64,000 bases of DNA, taken from Oceanobacillus sp. HTM 045. GTDB taxonomy: Bacteria > Pseudomonadota > Alphaproteobacteria > Rhodobacterales > Rhodobacteraceae. The notes under the pieces are model-generated. The model searched no databases. It saw only the letters and a program-made list of their open reading frames with translations, and was not told where the DNA came from. Location of the stretch: NCBI GenBank assembly GCA_009733745.1, contig WNWL01000006.1, positions 372,001 to 436,000 of the forward strand. Direction: 5' to 3'. Positions 1 to 10,300 of the stretch are shown here, one piece after another (the stretch's first letter is position 1; each line of letters opens with the position of its first letter). The position numbers and the translations under genes were made by a program.

Positions 1-315
1 GATGATGTCCTTGAACATGAAGATGATGTATTCCATCTGCTTGCCGCCGGCCTTGCGGCAGGTGACCTTGCCCTCGGTGATGTGCTTGCCGTTGGCGGCG
101 TGCAGCATCAGAACCGGCGAGGCCTTGTCGATCCACTTGGTGACGCTGATGTCCTGGAAGGACGCACGGCCGGCGCCCGAGCCACCGCCCATGTGGGTGG
201 TGCCGGAGTTCGAAACACCGAACGACCAGGCGAGAATGTCAATCTTGTTCTTGTGAGTCTTGTCCTGCGACTCGCCGTCGATGCCCTTGAGCTCGAGGAA
301 CATGTCAACAGCCAT
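1..315 (-). CDS. hcp: T6SS inner-tube protein Hcp (3' end outside window)
   Basis: Hcp forms the hexameric rings of the T6SS inner tube and is itself exported. Reading leftward from ATG at 315 gives 105 residues with no stop before the window edge. The protein begins MAVDMFLELKGIDGES and continues through DILAWSFGVSNSG and a Gly-rich loop to DISVTKWIDKASPVL, the usual Hcp order of beta strands. Hcp proteins are normally about 160 residues, so roughly the last third is missing. It lies 156 bases downstream of a strong terminator that follows tssC, so it probably has its own promoter within 316-470, which suits its usual high expression. Identity is clear; only the C-terminus is unseen. Confidence 0.95.
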   Translation of the reverse strand, partial: MAVDMFLELKGIDGESQDKTHKNKIDILAWSFGVSNSGTTHMGGGSGAGRASFQDISVTKWIDKASPVLMLHAANGKHITEGKVTCRKAGGKQMEYIIFMFKDII

Positions 316-470
316 AGAAGCCTCCATCGGATGCAAAAAATAACGATAGGGAGATCATACTGATTCGCGGCTTCGATTTCTGTGACAAAAGCCACGAGGC
401 AAAGTGGGAATTCTCACACCATATTGCACTGCACAATCGCATGCCCGAAACAGAACTGGCGCTCAACAAG

Positions 471-496
471 AAAAAGGGCCCCGGAGGGCCCTTTTT
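471..496 (-). terminator. Rho-independent terminator after tssC
   Basis: An 11-bp perfect stem (A5 G3 C3 paired with G3 C3 T5) closes a CGGA tetraloop. The A/T arms give a U-run in either direction, so it can work both ways. It lies 24 bases beyond the tssC stop and ends the tssA-tssB-tssC unit before hcp. The same 16-base core recurs in the terminator near 49.6 kb. Confidence 0.85.
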
Positions 497-520
497 GACT
501 TGCGTTGTCGAAGTTGGAGA

Positions 521-2014
521 TCAGGCGTCGCCCGGAACCCGCGAGACGAGGCTCAGTCCAACATCCACGCCTTCGAGCTGGAAGTGCGGGCGGAGGTAGA
601 ACTTGGCGAAGTAGTAGCCCGGGTTCTCCTCGTTCTCCTTGATTTCCACTTTGGCGTCGGCGAGCGGCTTGCGGGCCTTGGTCTCCTCGGTGGAGACCTC
701 CGGGGTGGCGTCAACGTAGTTGTTGATCCAGCCCTGGAGCCACATCTGCAGGTCGCGCTTCTCCTTGAAGGAGCCGACGCTGTCGCGGATCATGCACTTC
801 AGGTAGTGCGCGAAGCGGCAGGTCGCGAACATGTACGGCAGGCGGGCCGAGAGGTTGTCGGCCGCCGTCGCGTCCACGCCCTGCGGACCCTCGAACACCC
901 GGGGCTTGAACAGCGACTGCGCGCCGATGAAGGCCGCCTTGTCGGTGTTCTTGCGGTGGATGAGCGGGATCAGGCCGCAGGCCGCCAGTTCCGCCTCGCG
1001 GCGGTCCGGGATGGCGATCTCGGTCGGGCACTTCATGTCCACGCCGCCGTCGTCGGTGGCGAAGGTGTGCGTCGGCAGGTTCTCCACCTCGCCGCCCGAG
1101 GTCACGCCGCGGATGCGGGTGCACCAGCCGTACTGCTTGAACGCACGGTTGACGTTCACGGCCATCGCGTAGGCCGCGTTCATCCACGCGTAGTTCGAGC
1201 CGTCGTGACCGTCGACCTCCTCCTCGTAGCCGAATTCCTCGACCGGCTCCGAGTCGGCGCCGTAGGGCACCCGGCTCAGCACGCGCGGCATGCAGAGGCC
1301 GAGATAGCGGCTGTCCTCGCTGTCCCGCAGCGAGCGCCACGGGCCGTAGTCCGGCGTGTCGAAGATCTTCTTCAGGTCACGCGGGTTGTTGATCTCGGAC
1401 CAGTCGTCGAGGTTCAGCAGCGACGGCTTCACGCCGGTGAAGAGCGGGGCGTGCGCGGCGCCGGCGATCTTCGTCAGATCGCGCAGGAGTTGCACGTCCA
1501 TCGGCGAGTTGTCGAAGTAGTAGTCGCAGGTGAACGCGCCGTAGGGCTCGCCGCCCAGCTGGCCGAACTCGTTCTCGTAGACCTTCTTGAACAGCGGGCT
1601 CTGGTCCCAGCGCTGGCCGGGATAGGCCTTCAGTTCGCGGTAGAGCTCGGTCTTGCCCACGTTCATCACGCGGATCTTGAGCGAGCTGTCCGTCTCCGAG
1701 TTGTTGACGAGATAGGCAAGGCCCCGCCAGGCGCTTTCGAGCTCCTGGAACTGCGGGTGATGCATGATCGCGTTCATCTGGTCGGAGAGCTTCTTGTCGA
1801 GACGCGCGATCATCTCCTCGATCGTCTCGAGCACGTCGCCCTTGATGACGTTGGCATCCTCCAGCGCCTGGCCCACGAGGGTGCCGATGGCGTTGTCGAC
1901 CTCGGAGGCCTGACGCTCGGAGCGGGGCTTGAAGCTCTGGCGCAGAAGCGAGGCAAAGTCCTCTTCGCCTTCGGCTACTTCGGCTGCGCCGGCTTGGGCT
2001 TCTGTATCACTCAT
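521..2014 (-). CDS. tssC: T6SS contractile sheath large subunit TssC
   Basis: TssC pairs with TssB to build the contractile T6SS sheath around the Hcp tube in the cytoplasm. The 497-residue length matches the family. An acidic N-terminal tail is followed by the helix MIARLDKKLSDQMNAIMHHP and the strongly conserved FQELESAWRGLAYLV segment. Further conserved stretches are GALACDYYF-like FTCDYYFDNSP near residue 170 and FMRLPYGADSEPVEEF-like RVPYGADSEPVEEFGY near 255. The C-terminus carries YYFAKFYLRPHFQLEG, the sheath handshake region. The ATG is preceded by AGGAGGAAGG. It lies 22 bases after tssB and is clearly co-transcribed. Confidence 0.96.
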   Translation of the reverse strand: MSDTEAQAGAAEVAEGEEDFASLLRQSFKPRSERQASEVDNAIGTLVGQALEDANVIKGDVLETIEEMIARLDKKLSDQMNAIMHHPQFQELESAWRGLAYLVNNSETDSSLKIRVMNVGKTELYRELKAYPGQRWDQSPLFKKVYENEFGQLGGEPYGAFTCDYYFDNSPMDVQLLRDLTKIAGAAHAPLFTGVKPSLLNLDDWSEINNPRDLKKIFDTPDYGPWRSLRDSEDSRYLGLCMPRVLSRVPYGADSEPVEEFGYEEEVDGHDGSNYAWMNAAYAMAVNVNRAFKQYGWCTRIRGVTSGGEVENLPTHTFATDDGGVDMKCPTEIAIPDRREAELAACGLIPLIHRKNTDKAAFIGAQSLFKPRVFEGPQGVDATAADNLSARLPYMFATCRFAHYLKCMIRDSVGSFKEKRDLQMWLQGWINNYVDATPEVSTEETKARKPLADAKVEIKENEENPGYYFAKFYLRPHFQLEGVDVGLSLVSRVPGDA

Positions 2015-2036
2015 GGCTGTACCTTCCTCCTAGAAT

Positions 2037-2552
2037 TCAGCTCTCTTCCGCCGGCTTGTCGGCGTCGAGCTTCTCCTTGAGTTGCTTCATCAGTTCCTCG
2101 TCGCCGAGGAGCTGCTTCAGCTTGTCCTCCGCGTCGACCTTGCCGTCCATGTAGCTCATGAGGTTGGCAAGGGCCTCGCGGGCCTCGAGAAGCTTCGCGA
2201 CCGGCTCGACCTGGCGGGCGATAGCCGTCGGATTGAAGTCGTCCATCTTCTTGAAGCGGAGGTTGACGGCGATCTTCTCGCCCTCGCCTCCGAGCTTGTT
2301 GTCGACACCGAAGGCAAGGCCCGGCTCGATCGCGGCCATGCGCTTGTCGAAGTTGTCGATGTCGAATTCTAGGAACTCTCGCTCGGCGATGGCATCCTTC
2401 TCGACTTCCGAGGCATTGCCCGAAAGGTCTGCCATCACGCCCATGACGAAGGGCAGTTCAATCTTCTTTTCAGCGTTATACGGATCGTCATAGGCAATGT
2501 GCACGCGCGGCGTCCGATTCCGGCGAATGAATTTTTGTCCCGTATCGGCCAT
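2037..2552 (-). CDS. tssB: T6SS contractile sheath small subunit TssB
   Basis: TssB is the small sheath subunit and forms the contractile tubule with TssC. The 171-residue product begins MADTGQKFIRRNRTPRVHIAYD and contains the family signature KKIELPFVMGVMADLSGN. It then has the conserved RKFLEFDIDNFDKRM-like segment and a charged C-terminal helix ending in AEES. The length is normal. The start at ATG 2552 is supported by a GGAGGAGG ribosome site. About 110 bases separate it from tssA upstream, with no terminator visible, so the order tssA-tssB-tssC fits a single operon. Confidence 0.96.
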   Translation of the reverse strand: MADTGQKFIRRNRTPRVHIAYDDPYNAEKKIELPFVMGVMADLSGNASEVEKDAIAEREFLEFDIDNFDKRMAAIEPGLAFGVDNKLGGEGEKIAVNLRFKKMDDFNPTAIARQVEPVAKLLEAREALANLMSYMDGKVDAEDKLKQLLGDEELMKQLKEKLDADKPAEES

Positions 2553-2665
2553 GGCCTCCTCCTACATTTCGGCGAATTCAATTCTTCCGCAAGGTCCGCC
2601 TTTTCCTGCGGAAATTCAAGTCCGAAGGGAGCTAGAGGCCCCTTCCGGCAGGGCTCCCGACCGGG

Positions 2666-4408
2666 TCAGTAGTCCTGCTCCGGCGTCTTAAGCGTACCCG
2701 AAGGCAGCATGTCTGTGAGAATGTCCATAAAGGAGCGGGAGGTCATGTCCATCGCCCGCTGGACCAGCAGCGGAACCGGGCTCGACGGCTCCATCGCGCG
2801 ATAGTAGGCGACCACCTTGTCCATCAGCGCAACCGCATCCTGCCGGGTATGGGCCTCGAAGACCCGCCGCTCCGGCTCGGGCGCGACGGCCGCCGCGGCG
2901 GGCTCGGATTCGGATTCCGCTTCCGCCTCGGCCTCTTCCGAAGACCCGTCGTCAGTCTCGCCACCGGTCTCGTCGTCGCCGGACATGCCCCAGCCGTCGT
3001 CGGCAGGCGCTTCCGCGGCCTCCTCCTCTCCGCCATCCTCGGCGGGCGTCTCCTCGCCACCCGCCTCCTCGTCGCCGGACACGCCCCAGCCATCGTCGGC
3101 CGGCGCCTCCTCGGCGGCAGCCTCCTCCGCGGGTTCTTCCTCGCCCTCGGAAACGCCCCAGCCGTCATCGGCGGGCGCTTCCTCGGCCGCGGCCTCCTCC
3201 TCGGGCGGCTTCTGCGCGCCGTCACCGGCGCCCTCCTCGGCCCCTTCCTCGTAGGGCTCGGAGGTCTCGTCCTCCTCGTCGTCGACGGATTCCCAGCTCG
3301 ACGAGCTGGTATCGGTCTCGGAACCCGGGCGCACCGGCGAGGTGTAGTCCGGCGCCGGATTGGCCGAGTTCATCTTGTCGAGCTGGATCTCGAAGAACGG
3401 CGTCGTCCCGAGCCGCAGCTTGGAATACGAATAGCTCTCCGGCAGCAGCTCGTAGATTATGTCGTAGAAATTCCCCTCAACCAGCCGCTCCGCCTGGCGC
3501 AGGATGAGCTGCACCGGGCTCGTCGGCTCGTTCAGCGCGTAGTAGCGCGCCGCGGCGTAGAGCGCGTCGGCGACCTCTGCGCGGTTGGTGATCGCGCCGA
3601 CCGACAGCGCCGGGCGGCCACCCTCGCCCGTGGCACCGCCCTCGCCGTCCGCCGCACCCTCGGCCTGTTCGTCGCCGCCGCCGGTGCGGTCGTTGATCGC
3701 CTCGATCATCCGCTCCACGGCGGCCGGAAGGCGGTCGAGGTTCACGGCGCTGTCGAAGCCTGCGTTCTCGATGCAGACCTTGCGGATCCCCGCCAGCGCG
3801 TCGCGCAGCCGGATGGCGAGATCCTTCAGCTTCTCGATATCGGCCTCGTCCGTCTCGGCGAAGGCCGTGTCGAGCGTGGCGCTGTCGAGCACCTCCTCCT
3901 CGTCGCGCGGGCTCAGCTCACCCTCGGAGAGCAGGATCGAGCGCAGCGTGATCCGCCCCGCGCGGCGCGAGGTCAGCAGCGTCGCGCCCTGCAGCGGCAG
4001 CACCGCCGTCGGCATGTCGTCGAGCGTGTAGAGCGGCGCCATGCGCAGCATGTAGTCGCCGTCGAAGCCCTTGGGGTGCACGTCCTCCCAGAAGTCGCGC
4101 AGGAGCACATGGATCGTCTCGACCGCGTCGACGAACCCTTCGAGGTCGCGCTCGAGAATCTTGTACTGCGCGAGCGGGACGAGAAGGCGGATGTCGCGGG
4201 ACCGGTTCAGGAACTCGGCGAACTGCTCGTAGTCGCCCTCGAAGTCCATCGAGCTGGGATCGAAACTGAAATACGACCCCGGCAGGCGGCCCTCGATCAG
4301 CGCCACGAAGTTCATGTAATCCATGTCGAAGGCTTCATCGAGGTCGGGGCCGCAGGGCTCCTCCTCCGACACGGGCTCAATCAGCTTTTTGAAATCGAGC
4401 TTGGCCAT
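2666..4408 (-). CDS. tssA: T6SS TssA (ImpA-type) with acidic repeat linker
   Basis: TssA proteins prime or cap the growing T6SS tail. The N-terminus carries an ImpA_N-type domain (about residues 1-200: EEPCGPDLDEAFDMDYMNF, then LEGFVDAVETIHVLLRDFWEDVHPKG). At about 275-325 lies a C-terminal-type helix block with RYYALNEPTSPVQLILRQAE and LLPES. An unusually long acidic Ala/Glu/Asp linker follows, carrying three copies of APADDGWG. The last 60 residues hold a second helix block, YYRAMEPSSPVPLLVQRAM followed by DMLPSGTL, which closely resembles the first. At 580 residues it is longer than most TssA proteins because of the linker plus duplicated tail. The reading frame is intact. The function of the duplication is not known. 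Confidence 0.9.
   Translation of the reverse strand: MAKLDFKKLIEPVSEEEPCGPDLDEAFDMDYMNFVALIEGRLPGSYFSFDPSSMDFEGDYEQFAEFLNRSRDIRLLVPLAQYKILERDLEGFVDAVETIHVLLRDFWEDVHPKGFDGDYMLRMAPLYTLDDMPTAVLPLQGATLLTSRRAGRITLRSILLSEGELSPRDEEEVLDSATLDTAFAETDEADIEKLKDLAIRLRDALAGIRKVCIENAGFDSAVNLDRLPAAVERMIEAINDRTGGGDEQAEGAADGEGGATGEGGRPALSVGAITNRAEVADALYAAARYYALNEPTSPVQLILRQAERLVEGNFYDIIYELLPESYSYSKLRLGTTPFFEIQLDKMNSANPAPDYTSPVRPGSETDTSSSSWESVDDEEDETSEPYEEGAEEGAGDGAQKPPEEEAAAEEAPADDGWGVSEGEEEPAEEAAAEEAPADDGWGVSGDEEAGGEETPAEDGGEEEAAEAPADDGWGMSGDDETGGETDDGSSEEAEAEAESESEPAAAAVAPEPERRVFEAHTRQDAVALMDKVVAYYRAMEPSSPVPLLVQRAMDMTSRSFMDILTDMLPSGTLKTPEQDY
2960..3200 (-). repeat. Acidic repeats inside tssA (three APADDGWG units)
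   Basis: Within tssA the low-complexity Glu/Ala/Asp-rich linker contains three near-copies of an octapeptide with core DDGWG followed by a Ser and an acidic run. They lie around 2975-3010, 3075-3115 and 3150-3190. The DNA copies differ mainly at third codon positions, which suggests an old duplication kept for protein sequence. Confidence 0.75.
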
Positions 4409-4551
4409 CCTGATCCATTACCCTTCATCGACCCGCACCGCCGAATGGCGGCCGGGCGATTCCGGCAGTTCCCCTCTCGTACTTCCCCGGCACGATGTTA
4501 GCGGCGTGCGCGCATTGCGCAACGCCGATGATCGTTGCGCCGGGCCGGCGC

Positions 4552-7368
4552 TCAACCCTCGGATGCGGGCTCCCCGGCTTCCGGATCCGCCTCCAGTTCC
4601 GCCTCGCCCTCCGGGGCGGCTTCTTCCTCCGTCGCAGGTGCTTCCGGGGCCGCCGCGGGATCGGCCGCGCTGGCGAAGGTCACGACGCGCCCGCCGTCGC
4701 CGATGGTGATGAACGGCGCCCAGAAGAACGGGTGCGAGAGCACGCCGCCCGAGATCTGCTTGACCTGCGCCTGCCGCAGCGCCTCGGCGATGGTGATCTC
4801 GTCATCCGCCGCGATCGCCCCATAGAAGGTCACCATCAGATCCTTGGTCGCGAAATCGTCCACCGACCATTGCGAGGAGATGATGTTGCGCGCCCCGGCG
4901 TAGAAGAAGCTGCGCGCGAGCCCGCCCAGGCTCTCGCCGCCCGCCGCGTAGGAGCCGCCCGCGCCGCGGAAGCCGGTCTGCGCCGCCGAGCCCACGCCCG
5001 CGCCCGCGGAGGTGTCGCAGGCCGAAAGGATCACGATATCCGCGTCGAGCGAGAGCTTCACGATCTCGCTGGTCTCCAGCAGCGAATCCCCGCCCGGCGC
5101 GAGCGAGGTCACCAGCGCCGGCTCCGGCAGGCATTCCGGATCCTGCGCCAGCAGGCCATGGGTCGCGAAATGCAGCACCCGGTAGTCCGAGAGCGGGATC
5201 TGCCCGACCGCCGCGTCGGTGAAGTCCTCGCCGAAATAGGACTTGGACATGCCGCCGATGGCCGCCTCGACCTCCAGCAGCTCCTCCCGGGTGCCGGGCA
5301 GCGGGTTCAGCGTGCCGAGCGCCGCGACCGAAGGGCGGCAGCTTTCCGGCAGGCCGCGCTCGGTCGAGATGCGGGTGATCGTCCCGCCGTCGCCGCCGAA
5401 CGGCGCGAAGTCGGCGAAGCCCAGCAGGGTCCGCGGCGCGGCGCTCGGCTGGATGCCACGCAGCGAGAAGAAGGACGAGGTCGAGACCGCCTGCGTCACC
5501 GCCATCTGTCGCCCGAGGAACTGGACCTGGCTGTAGTCGAAATAGCTGCCGTCGACGATCTGGATGTCGCCGACATGCGCCTCGGTCAGCAGCACCGTGA
5601 AGGGGAGGCTCATCAGCGGGCCGGAGGGCGACACGATCAGGTGCTCGGCCTCGCGGACCGTCTCCGCCGCCGGGCCGAGCAACTCGCGGAACAGGCCATA
5701 GGCGCGGTTCAGGTCGAAGGGCAGGATGTACTGCCCGTCGATCGGCTCGCGCAGCGCCCGCACCTCGGCCTCGGCCACCTCGATGCTGACCGCCACCTCG
5801 AAGGCCTCGAAACTGTCCTTCGTAAGCACCGCGACCAGCCCGCCGTCCGGGCCGAGCTGGATCACCGCCATCACCTCGCCTTCGCGCAGCGCGTCCTGCG
5901 CGTCGTCGAGCGAGATGGTCGCGTCGAGAAGCTGCTCGTATTCCGGCGCGATCTCCTGCAGCGTCAGCCGGTCCTGCTCAAGCTGCTTGCGCGCCTCGGC
6001 CAGCTTCGACTCCGTCACGCGCAGGACATGCAGGTCCGCGTCCGGGTCGGTCTCCAGCCGGTCCACCTTGGCGGCGAGGATGTTGATCTCGCGCTCGAGG
6101 TCCTGCACCGAGCGGATGTACTTCGACGCCTCGTCGCCGCCGGCCGCGAGGCGGGCGGAAAGCTGGGCCAGCGTCTGCGCCGTCGCCGTGGTGCGGAAGC
6201 GTTGCAGCAGGACGAAGAACTCGCGCATCGCCTGCCGCTCGCCGGCGTCGATCCTGCGCAGGAGCTGGCCGACGATGGCCTGCGCCTGCCCCAGCTCGAT
6301 GCCGCGGCTGTCGTTCTCCAGGATGGCGATGGCATCGCGGTAGGCCTTCTGACCCTCGGCGACGTTGCCGCGCGTGATCTCGATCTCGCCGATCTTGAAC
6401 AGGGTCAGCGCCTCGGGCCGCGAGTCGATCTCGTAGAGGCGCAGCACCTCGATCGAGTCGCGCAGCCGGACGATCGCTTCCTCCATGCGCCCCTGCTGGC
6501 GCAGCCGGTCGGCCTCCAGCCCGATGATCTCGGCCCGCAGCCAGCGCGCGAAGACCGGGTTCACCGCCGAGAGGTCGAGGTCGGCCGCGGCCAGAAGCGG
6601 GTCGATCTCCGAGGGGTCGCGCCCCTGCGCCAGGATCGCCCGGGCGAGGATGTAGTAGCTGTGCACCCGCTGCAGCCGAAGCCGCTGCACATCGGTCAGC
6701 ATCACCCCGCCTTCCGAAAGGCCAGAAAGCCGCGTGTCGCCGCCGGTGTTGATCACGTCGGCGAGCGCCTCGTCGATCACGATGCCCCCGCCCTCGGCGA
6801 CCGGCAGCGCGTTGCGGTTGAGCTGCTCGACCCGCGTGAGCTCCGTGTCGCCGGAGGCCAGCAGGTCCGAGATCAGCTTGATCGCCTTGCGGATCTGCGC
6901 CTCGCCCCGGTCGTAGAGCTTCTGGTTCAGCAGGTGCTGGGCGTAAAAGATGTCCGGCTTGGCCTGCGCCGACAGCTCGCCGAGGTCGCGCACCACGTCC
7001 ATCGACAGCTCGAAAAGCTGCTCGGCGGTCTCGAACTGGCCGAGATTGCTCTTGTTGATCGCCAGGTGCAGGCGCAGCTCCGAGGCGCGCAGCGGGTCGT
7101 CCTCGAACACGCGGCGCGCCAGCGACAGCGTCTCGCGGTAATCCGTCTCCGCCGTCTCGAACCGCAGCAGCGAGTTGGAGACATAGGCCGCGCGTTCCAG
7201 CTCGATCAGGCGGGAGGCTTCCATCGCGTCCTCGCGGACACTGCGCTCCGACGCGCCGCTACCCACGGCCGCACCGCCCCCGCCGCCCGCGGGCGCGCAG
7301 GAGCCGACCGCCAGCACGCACGCGGCCAGCACCGCGCCGATACCGGCCCGCCAGCGCAGACCCGTCAT
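4552..7368 (-). CDS. Lipoprotein with TPR-like helices and CHAT (caspase-like) protease domain
   Basis: The protein of 938 residues starts at ATG 7368. A longer frame would overlap the preceding gene, and GGGAGG lies about 10 bases upstream of this ATG. It begins with a lipoprotein signal ending VLAVGSCAP, so it should be membrane anchored. Residues about 45-480 are helical with TPR-like features, and a coiled-coil segment is likely near 430-500. The C-terminal third is a CHAT domain: the HFATHG motif puts the catalytic His at 737 and LSACDTSAG puts the catalytic Cys at 784. GGESLGGLARSFFYAGARN and SQWSVDD follow, as in active members. An acidic Ala/Glu tail ends it. It starts only 7 bases after the exoprotein stop, so it is co-translated with the two-partner secretion genes. 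Substrate unknown; processing of the exoprotein is an inference. Confidence 0.88.
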   Translation of the reverse strand: MTGLRWRAGIGAVLAACVLAVGSCAPAGGGGGAAVGSGASERSVREDAMEASRLIELERAAYVSNSLLRFETAETDYRETLSLARRVFEDDPLRASELRLHLAINKSNLGQFETAEQLFELSMDVVRDLGELSAQAKPDIFYAQHLLNQKLYDRGEAQIRKAIKLISDLLASGDTELTRVEQLNRNALPVAEGGGIVIDEALADVINTGGDTRLSGLSEGGVMLTDVQRLRLQRVHSYYILARAILAQGRDPSEIDPLLAAADLDLSAVNPVFARWLRAEIIGLEADRLRQQGRMEEAIVRLRDSIEVLRLYEIDSRPEALTLFKIGEIEITRGNVAEGQKAYRDAIAILENDSRGIELGQAQAIVGQLLRRIDAGERQAMREFFVLLQRFRTTATAQTLAQLSARLAAGGDEASKYIRSVQDLEREINILAAKVDRLETDPDADLHVLRVTESKLAEARKQLEQDRLTLQEIAPEYEQLLDATISLDDAQDALREGEVMAVIQLGPDGGLVAVLTKDSFEAFEVAVSIEVAEAEVRALREPIDGQYILPFDLNRAYGLFRELLGPAAETVREAEHLIVSPSGPLMSLPFTVLLTEAHVGDIQIVDGSYFDYSQVQFLGRQMAVTQAVSTSSFFSLRGIQPSAAPRTLLGFADFAPFGGDGGTITRISTERGLPESCRPSVAALGTLNPLPGTREELLEVEAAIGGMSKSYFGEDFTDAAVGQIPLSDYRVLHFATHGLLAQDPECLPEPALVTSLAPGGDSLLETSEIVKLSLDADIVILSACDTSAGAGVGSAAQTGFRGAGGSYAAGGESLGGLARSFFYAGARNIISSQWSVDDFATKDLMVTFYGAIAADDEITIAEALRQAQVKQISGGVLSHPFFWAPFITIGDGGRVVTFASAADPAAAPEAPATEEEAAPEGEAELEADPEAGEPASEG

Positions 7369-7375
7369 CGCCGGA

Positions 7376-10300
7376 TCAACCCTCCCACTGCTCCTCGTCG
7401 CCGCGGTTGGTGAAGGGGTCATCTTCTTCCTCCTCCGGATCGACGAAGCGGATGTTCAGGAGATCGCCCTCTTCGATCTCGAGCACCGGAATGGTGATGC
7501 CGAAAGGCTGGCAGGAGGTGAACTGCAGGATCACGCAGCCATTCGCCGTACCCTCGGGGATCGGGCTGAACACCGGCAGCGAGGGGTCGATCGTGTTGAT
7601 CTGCACGAAGCCGCCGAAGGCCACGTTGCCCGCCGCCTGCCCGTTCACCTCGCCGAACAGGCTGATCGAGGCGAAGGTGCCACCGAGCCGCCCCTGCCCG
7701 GCGATGAACGTGCCCGCGCCCTCGTTCGGCACGCCCGACGTGTTCTGGACATGGAAGCTTGGCGCCAGCGTGGGCGAGCTCGGCAGGCCGACCAGGCCGA
7801 AATGCCCCTCCACCCGGAACAGCTCGCTGCTGTCCGTCAGGTCGCCGGTGAAGGTGAAGGGGTTGAAGCCGGGCTCGTCCGCGGCGTCGACGAAGGCCGC
7901 CGTGCCGACCGCCACCGTCCCCTCGCCCACCAGGATCCGGAACTCGCCGAAGCTGCCCAGCGCCGCCGGCAGGGCCGGCAGCTGCGAGGACGGGTCGCGC
8001 AGGATCACCGTGAAGGGGTCGTCCGCGCCCGGCGTCGTGTCGATGATGCTGAAGCCTTGGCCGACATTGAAGGTCACGTTGCCGTCGGTGCGGATGCCGC
8101 TGCCCGGCACCGGGTCGGCCGGGATCGCTGTGATCACCAGGTTGCCTGGCAGCACGCGCGGGCCGCCCACTTCGCCGAAGCTGTCCGCCGCCGTCAGCAC
8201 GATGCTGCCGCCGTTGACGGTCAGGTCGTCGCGCAGCGCGATCCGCGTGCCGGCGTTCACCAGCAGGTCGCCGCCCGCCGTCACCTCGTTCAGGACCACG
8301 AAGGTGCCCGCGTCGATATCGACCGAGACGCCAGAGGGGTCCGCCCCGCCGGCAATGATGTCGCCGCCGAGCGTCACGCCGCCGCTGGTCGAGGCCAGCC
8401 GCACCGCCGTCCCGGCATTGATCGCGCCGGTCGACACCGCGCCGCCCGCCGTGGCCGAGATGCTGCCCGCCGAGTTCATCGTCGTGGTGGTGATCGCGCC
8501 GGTGGTGCTGCTCAGGAGGATGTTGCCCGGCGTGCCCTGGGTTGTGAGGACATCTGAGGCCGTGATGTCGCCGCCGACTGTCGTCACCTCGATATTGCCC
8601 GTTGTGCCGCCCGCGCCGGTCGTGTTCACGGTCGAGGAGAACAGCACGTCCGCTCCGCTGGTCCCGGCGCCGGTGGTGTCGATATCCACCGCGCCCGCGT
8701 TCACCGCGCCGGCGATCGAGACGATCCCGGCAACCGCGTCGATATCGAGCAGCGTCGCCGCCGTCAGCGTGCCGTCGACCACCACGCCGGAGGCCCCGGT
8801 CGCGGCGATCTGGATGCCGCCGCCGGTGGAGGTCACGGTGCCGAGCGTCAGGTTGGTCGCGCTCGCCTGCACGCTGCCGCCCTGCAGCGTCGACCCGGCC
8901 CCGAGGATGTTGACGCTGCTGCTCAGCGTCAGCGCCTCCGCCCCGGTGCCGTCGGTATCGGCGGTTATGGTCCGGCCCGCCATTTCGAGGCTGCCGCCCA
9001 CCGCATCGACCGACACCGCGCCGGTCGCGGTCACGGTCGAGAGCAGGTTGATCGCGCCCGCCGTCGAGTCGATGTCCACCGCCCCGGCCGTCGCGTTGAC
9101 GATGCCCGTGGTCACCGAGGTTCCGGCAACCGTGACGCCCGTGCCCTCAAGGGTCGAGCCCGCGCCGGTGGTAACCGACCCGCCGGTCGAGACGACCGTC
9201 AGCGCACCCGTCGCATCTACGGTCACACCGTTGGAGACGGTGATCGCGCCGGTCGTGGAGTTCACGTCGATAGTCGTCGCCGCCGTCGTCAGGCCGGTCA
9301 GGTTCAGCGCACCCGTGGTCGCGTCGATATCCACCGCACCCGCCGTCGCGTTGACGATCCCGGTGGTCACGCCCACGCCGCTGACGGTCACGGTGGAGCC
9401 TTCAAGCGTCGAGGCCGAACCGGACGTCACCGTCCCACCGGTCGAGCCGATGGTCAGCGCACCGACCGCATCGACCCGCACACCGTCCGTCACGCTGATC
9501 GCGCCGGAGGTCGAGTTCACATCGATGGTCGTCGCCGCCGTCGTCAGGCCGGTCAGGTTCAGGGCACCAGTCGTCGCGTCGATATCCACCGCGCCCGTCG
9601 TCGCGTTGACGATGCCGGTGGTCACGCCAACACCGGAGACGGTCACGGACGTGCCCTCAAGCGTCGAACCGGCGCCGGTCGTGACCGTCCCGCCGGTCGA
9701 TGCCACCATCAGCGCACCCGTCGCGTCCACGGTCACACCGTCCGTCACGCTGATCGCCCCAGAGGTCGAGTTCACGTCGATGGTCGTCGCCGCCGTCGTC
9801 AGGCCGGTGAGGTTCAGCGGACCCGTGGTCGCATCGATATCCACCGCCCCGCTGGTCGCGTTGACGATCCCCGTGGTCACGCCGACGCCCGAGACGGTCA
9901 CGGTCGAGCCTTCGAGGGTGGTGGCCGCACCGGTGGAGATCGTCCCGCCGGTCGAGGTCACGGCCAGTGCATCGACCGCATCGACCCGCACACCATCGGC
10001 CACGGTGATCGAGCCGGTGGTGGAGTCGATGGTGATCCCCGCCGTCGCGCTGACATCGCCGCCGATGCTGGTCGCACCGGTGGTCGCGTCGATATCGACC
10101 GCCCCCGCGCTTGCCGTGACGGTGCCGGAAGTGGTCACGCTGCGTCCCGTCAGCGTCACCACCGCGCCGTCGAACACGCTGCCGGCCCCGCCGGTGACGG
10201 TCCCGCTTGCCGCGCTCAGGAGCAGCGTGCCCGCACCGCTGGTGTCGCTGTCGGCGCGGATCACGCCGTTGCCGGTGGTCCCGACCACCGCGCCGATGCC

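Noticed and set aside
404-2080. 558-codon plus-strand frame opposite tssC
   Set aside because: Shadow frame with Arg/Val/Leu bias; tssC is certain.
4495-7413. 972-codon plus-strand frame opposite the CHAT gene
   Set aside because: Arg/Leu/Gly/His-rich shadow caused by high GC; the minus strand carries a clear lipobox and catalytic motifs.
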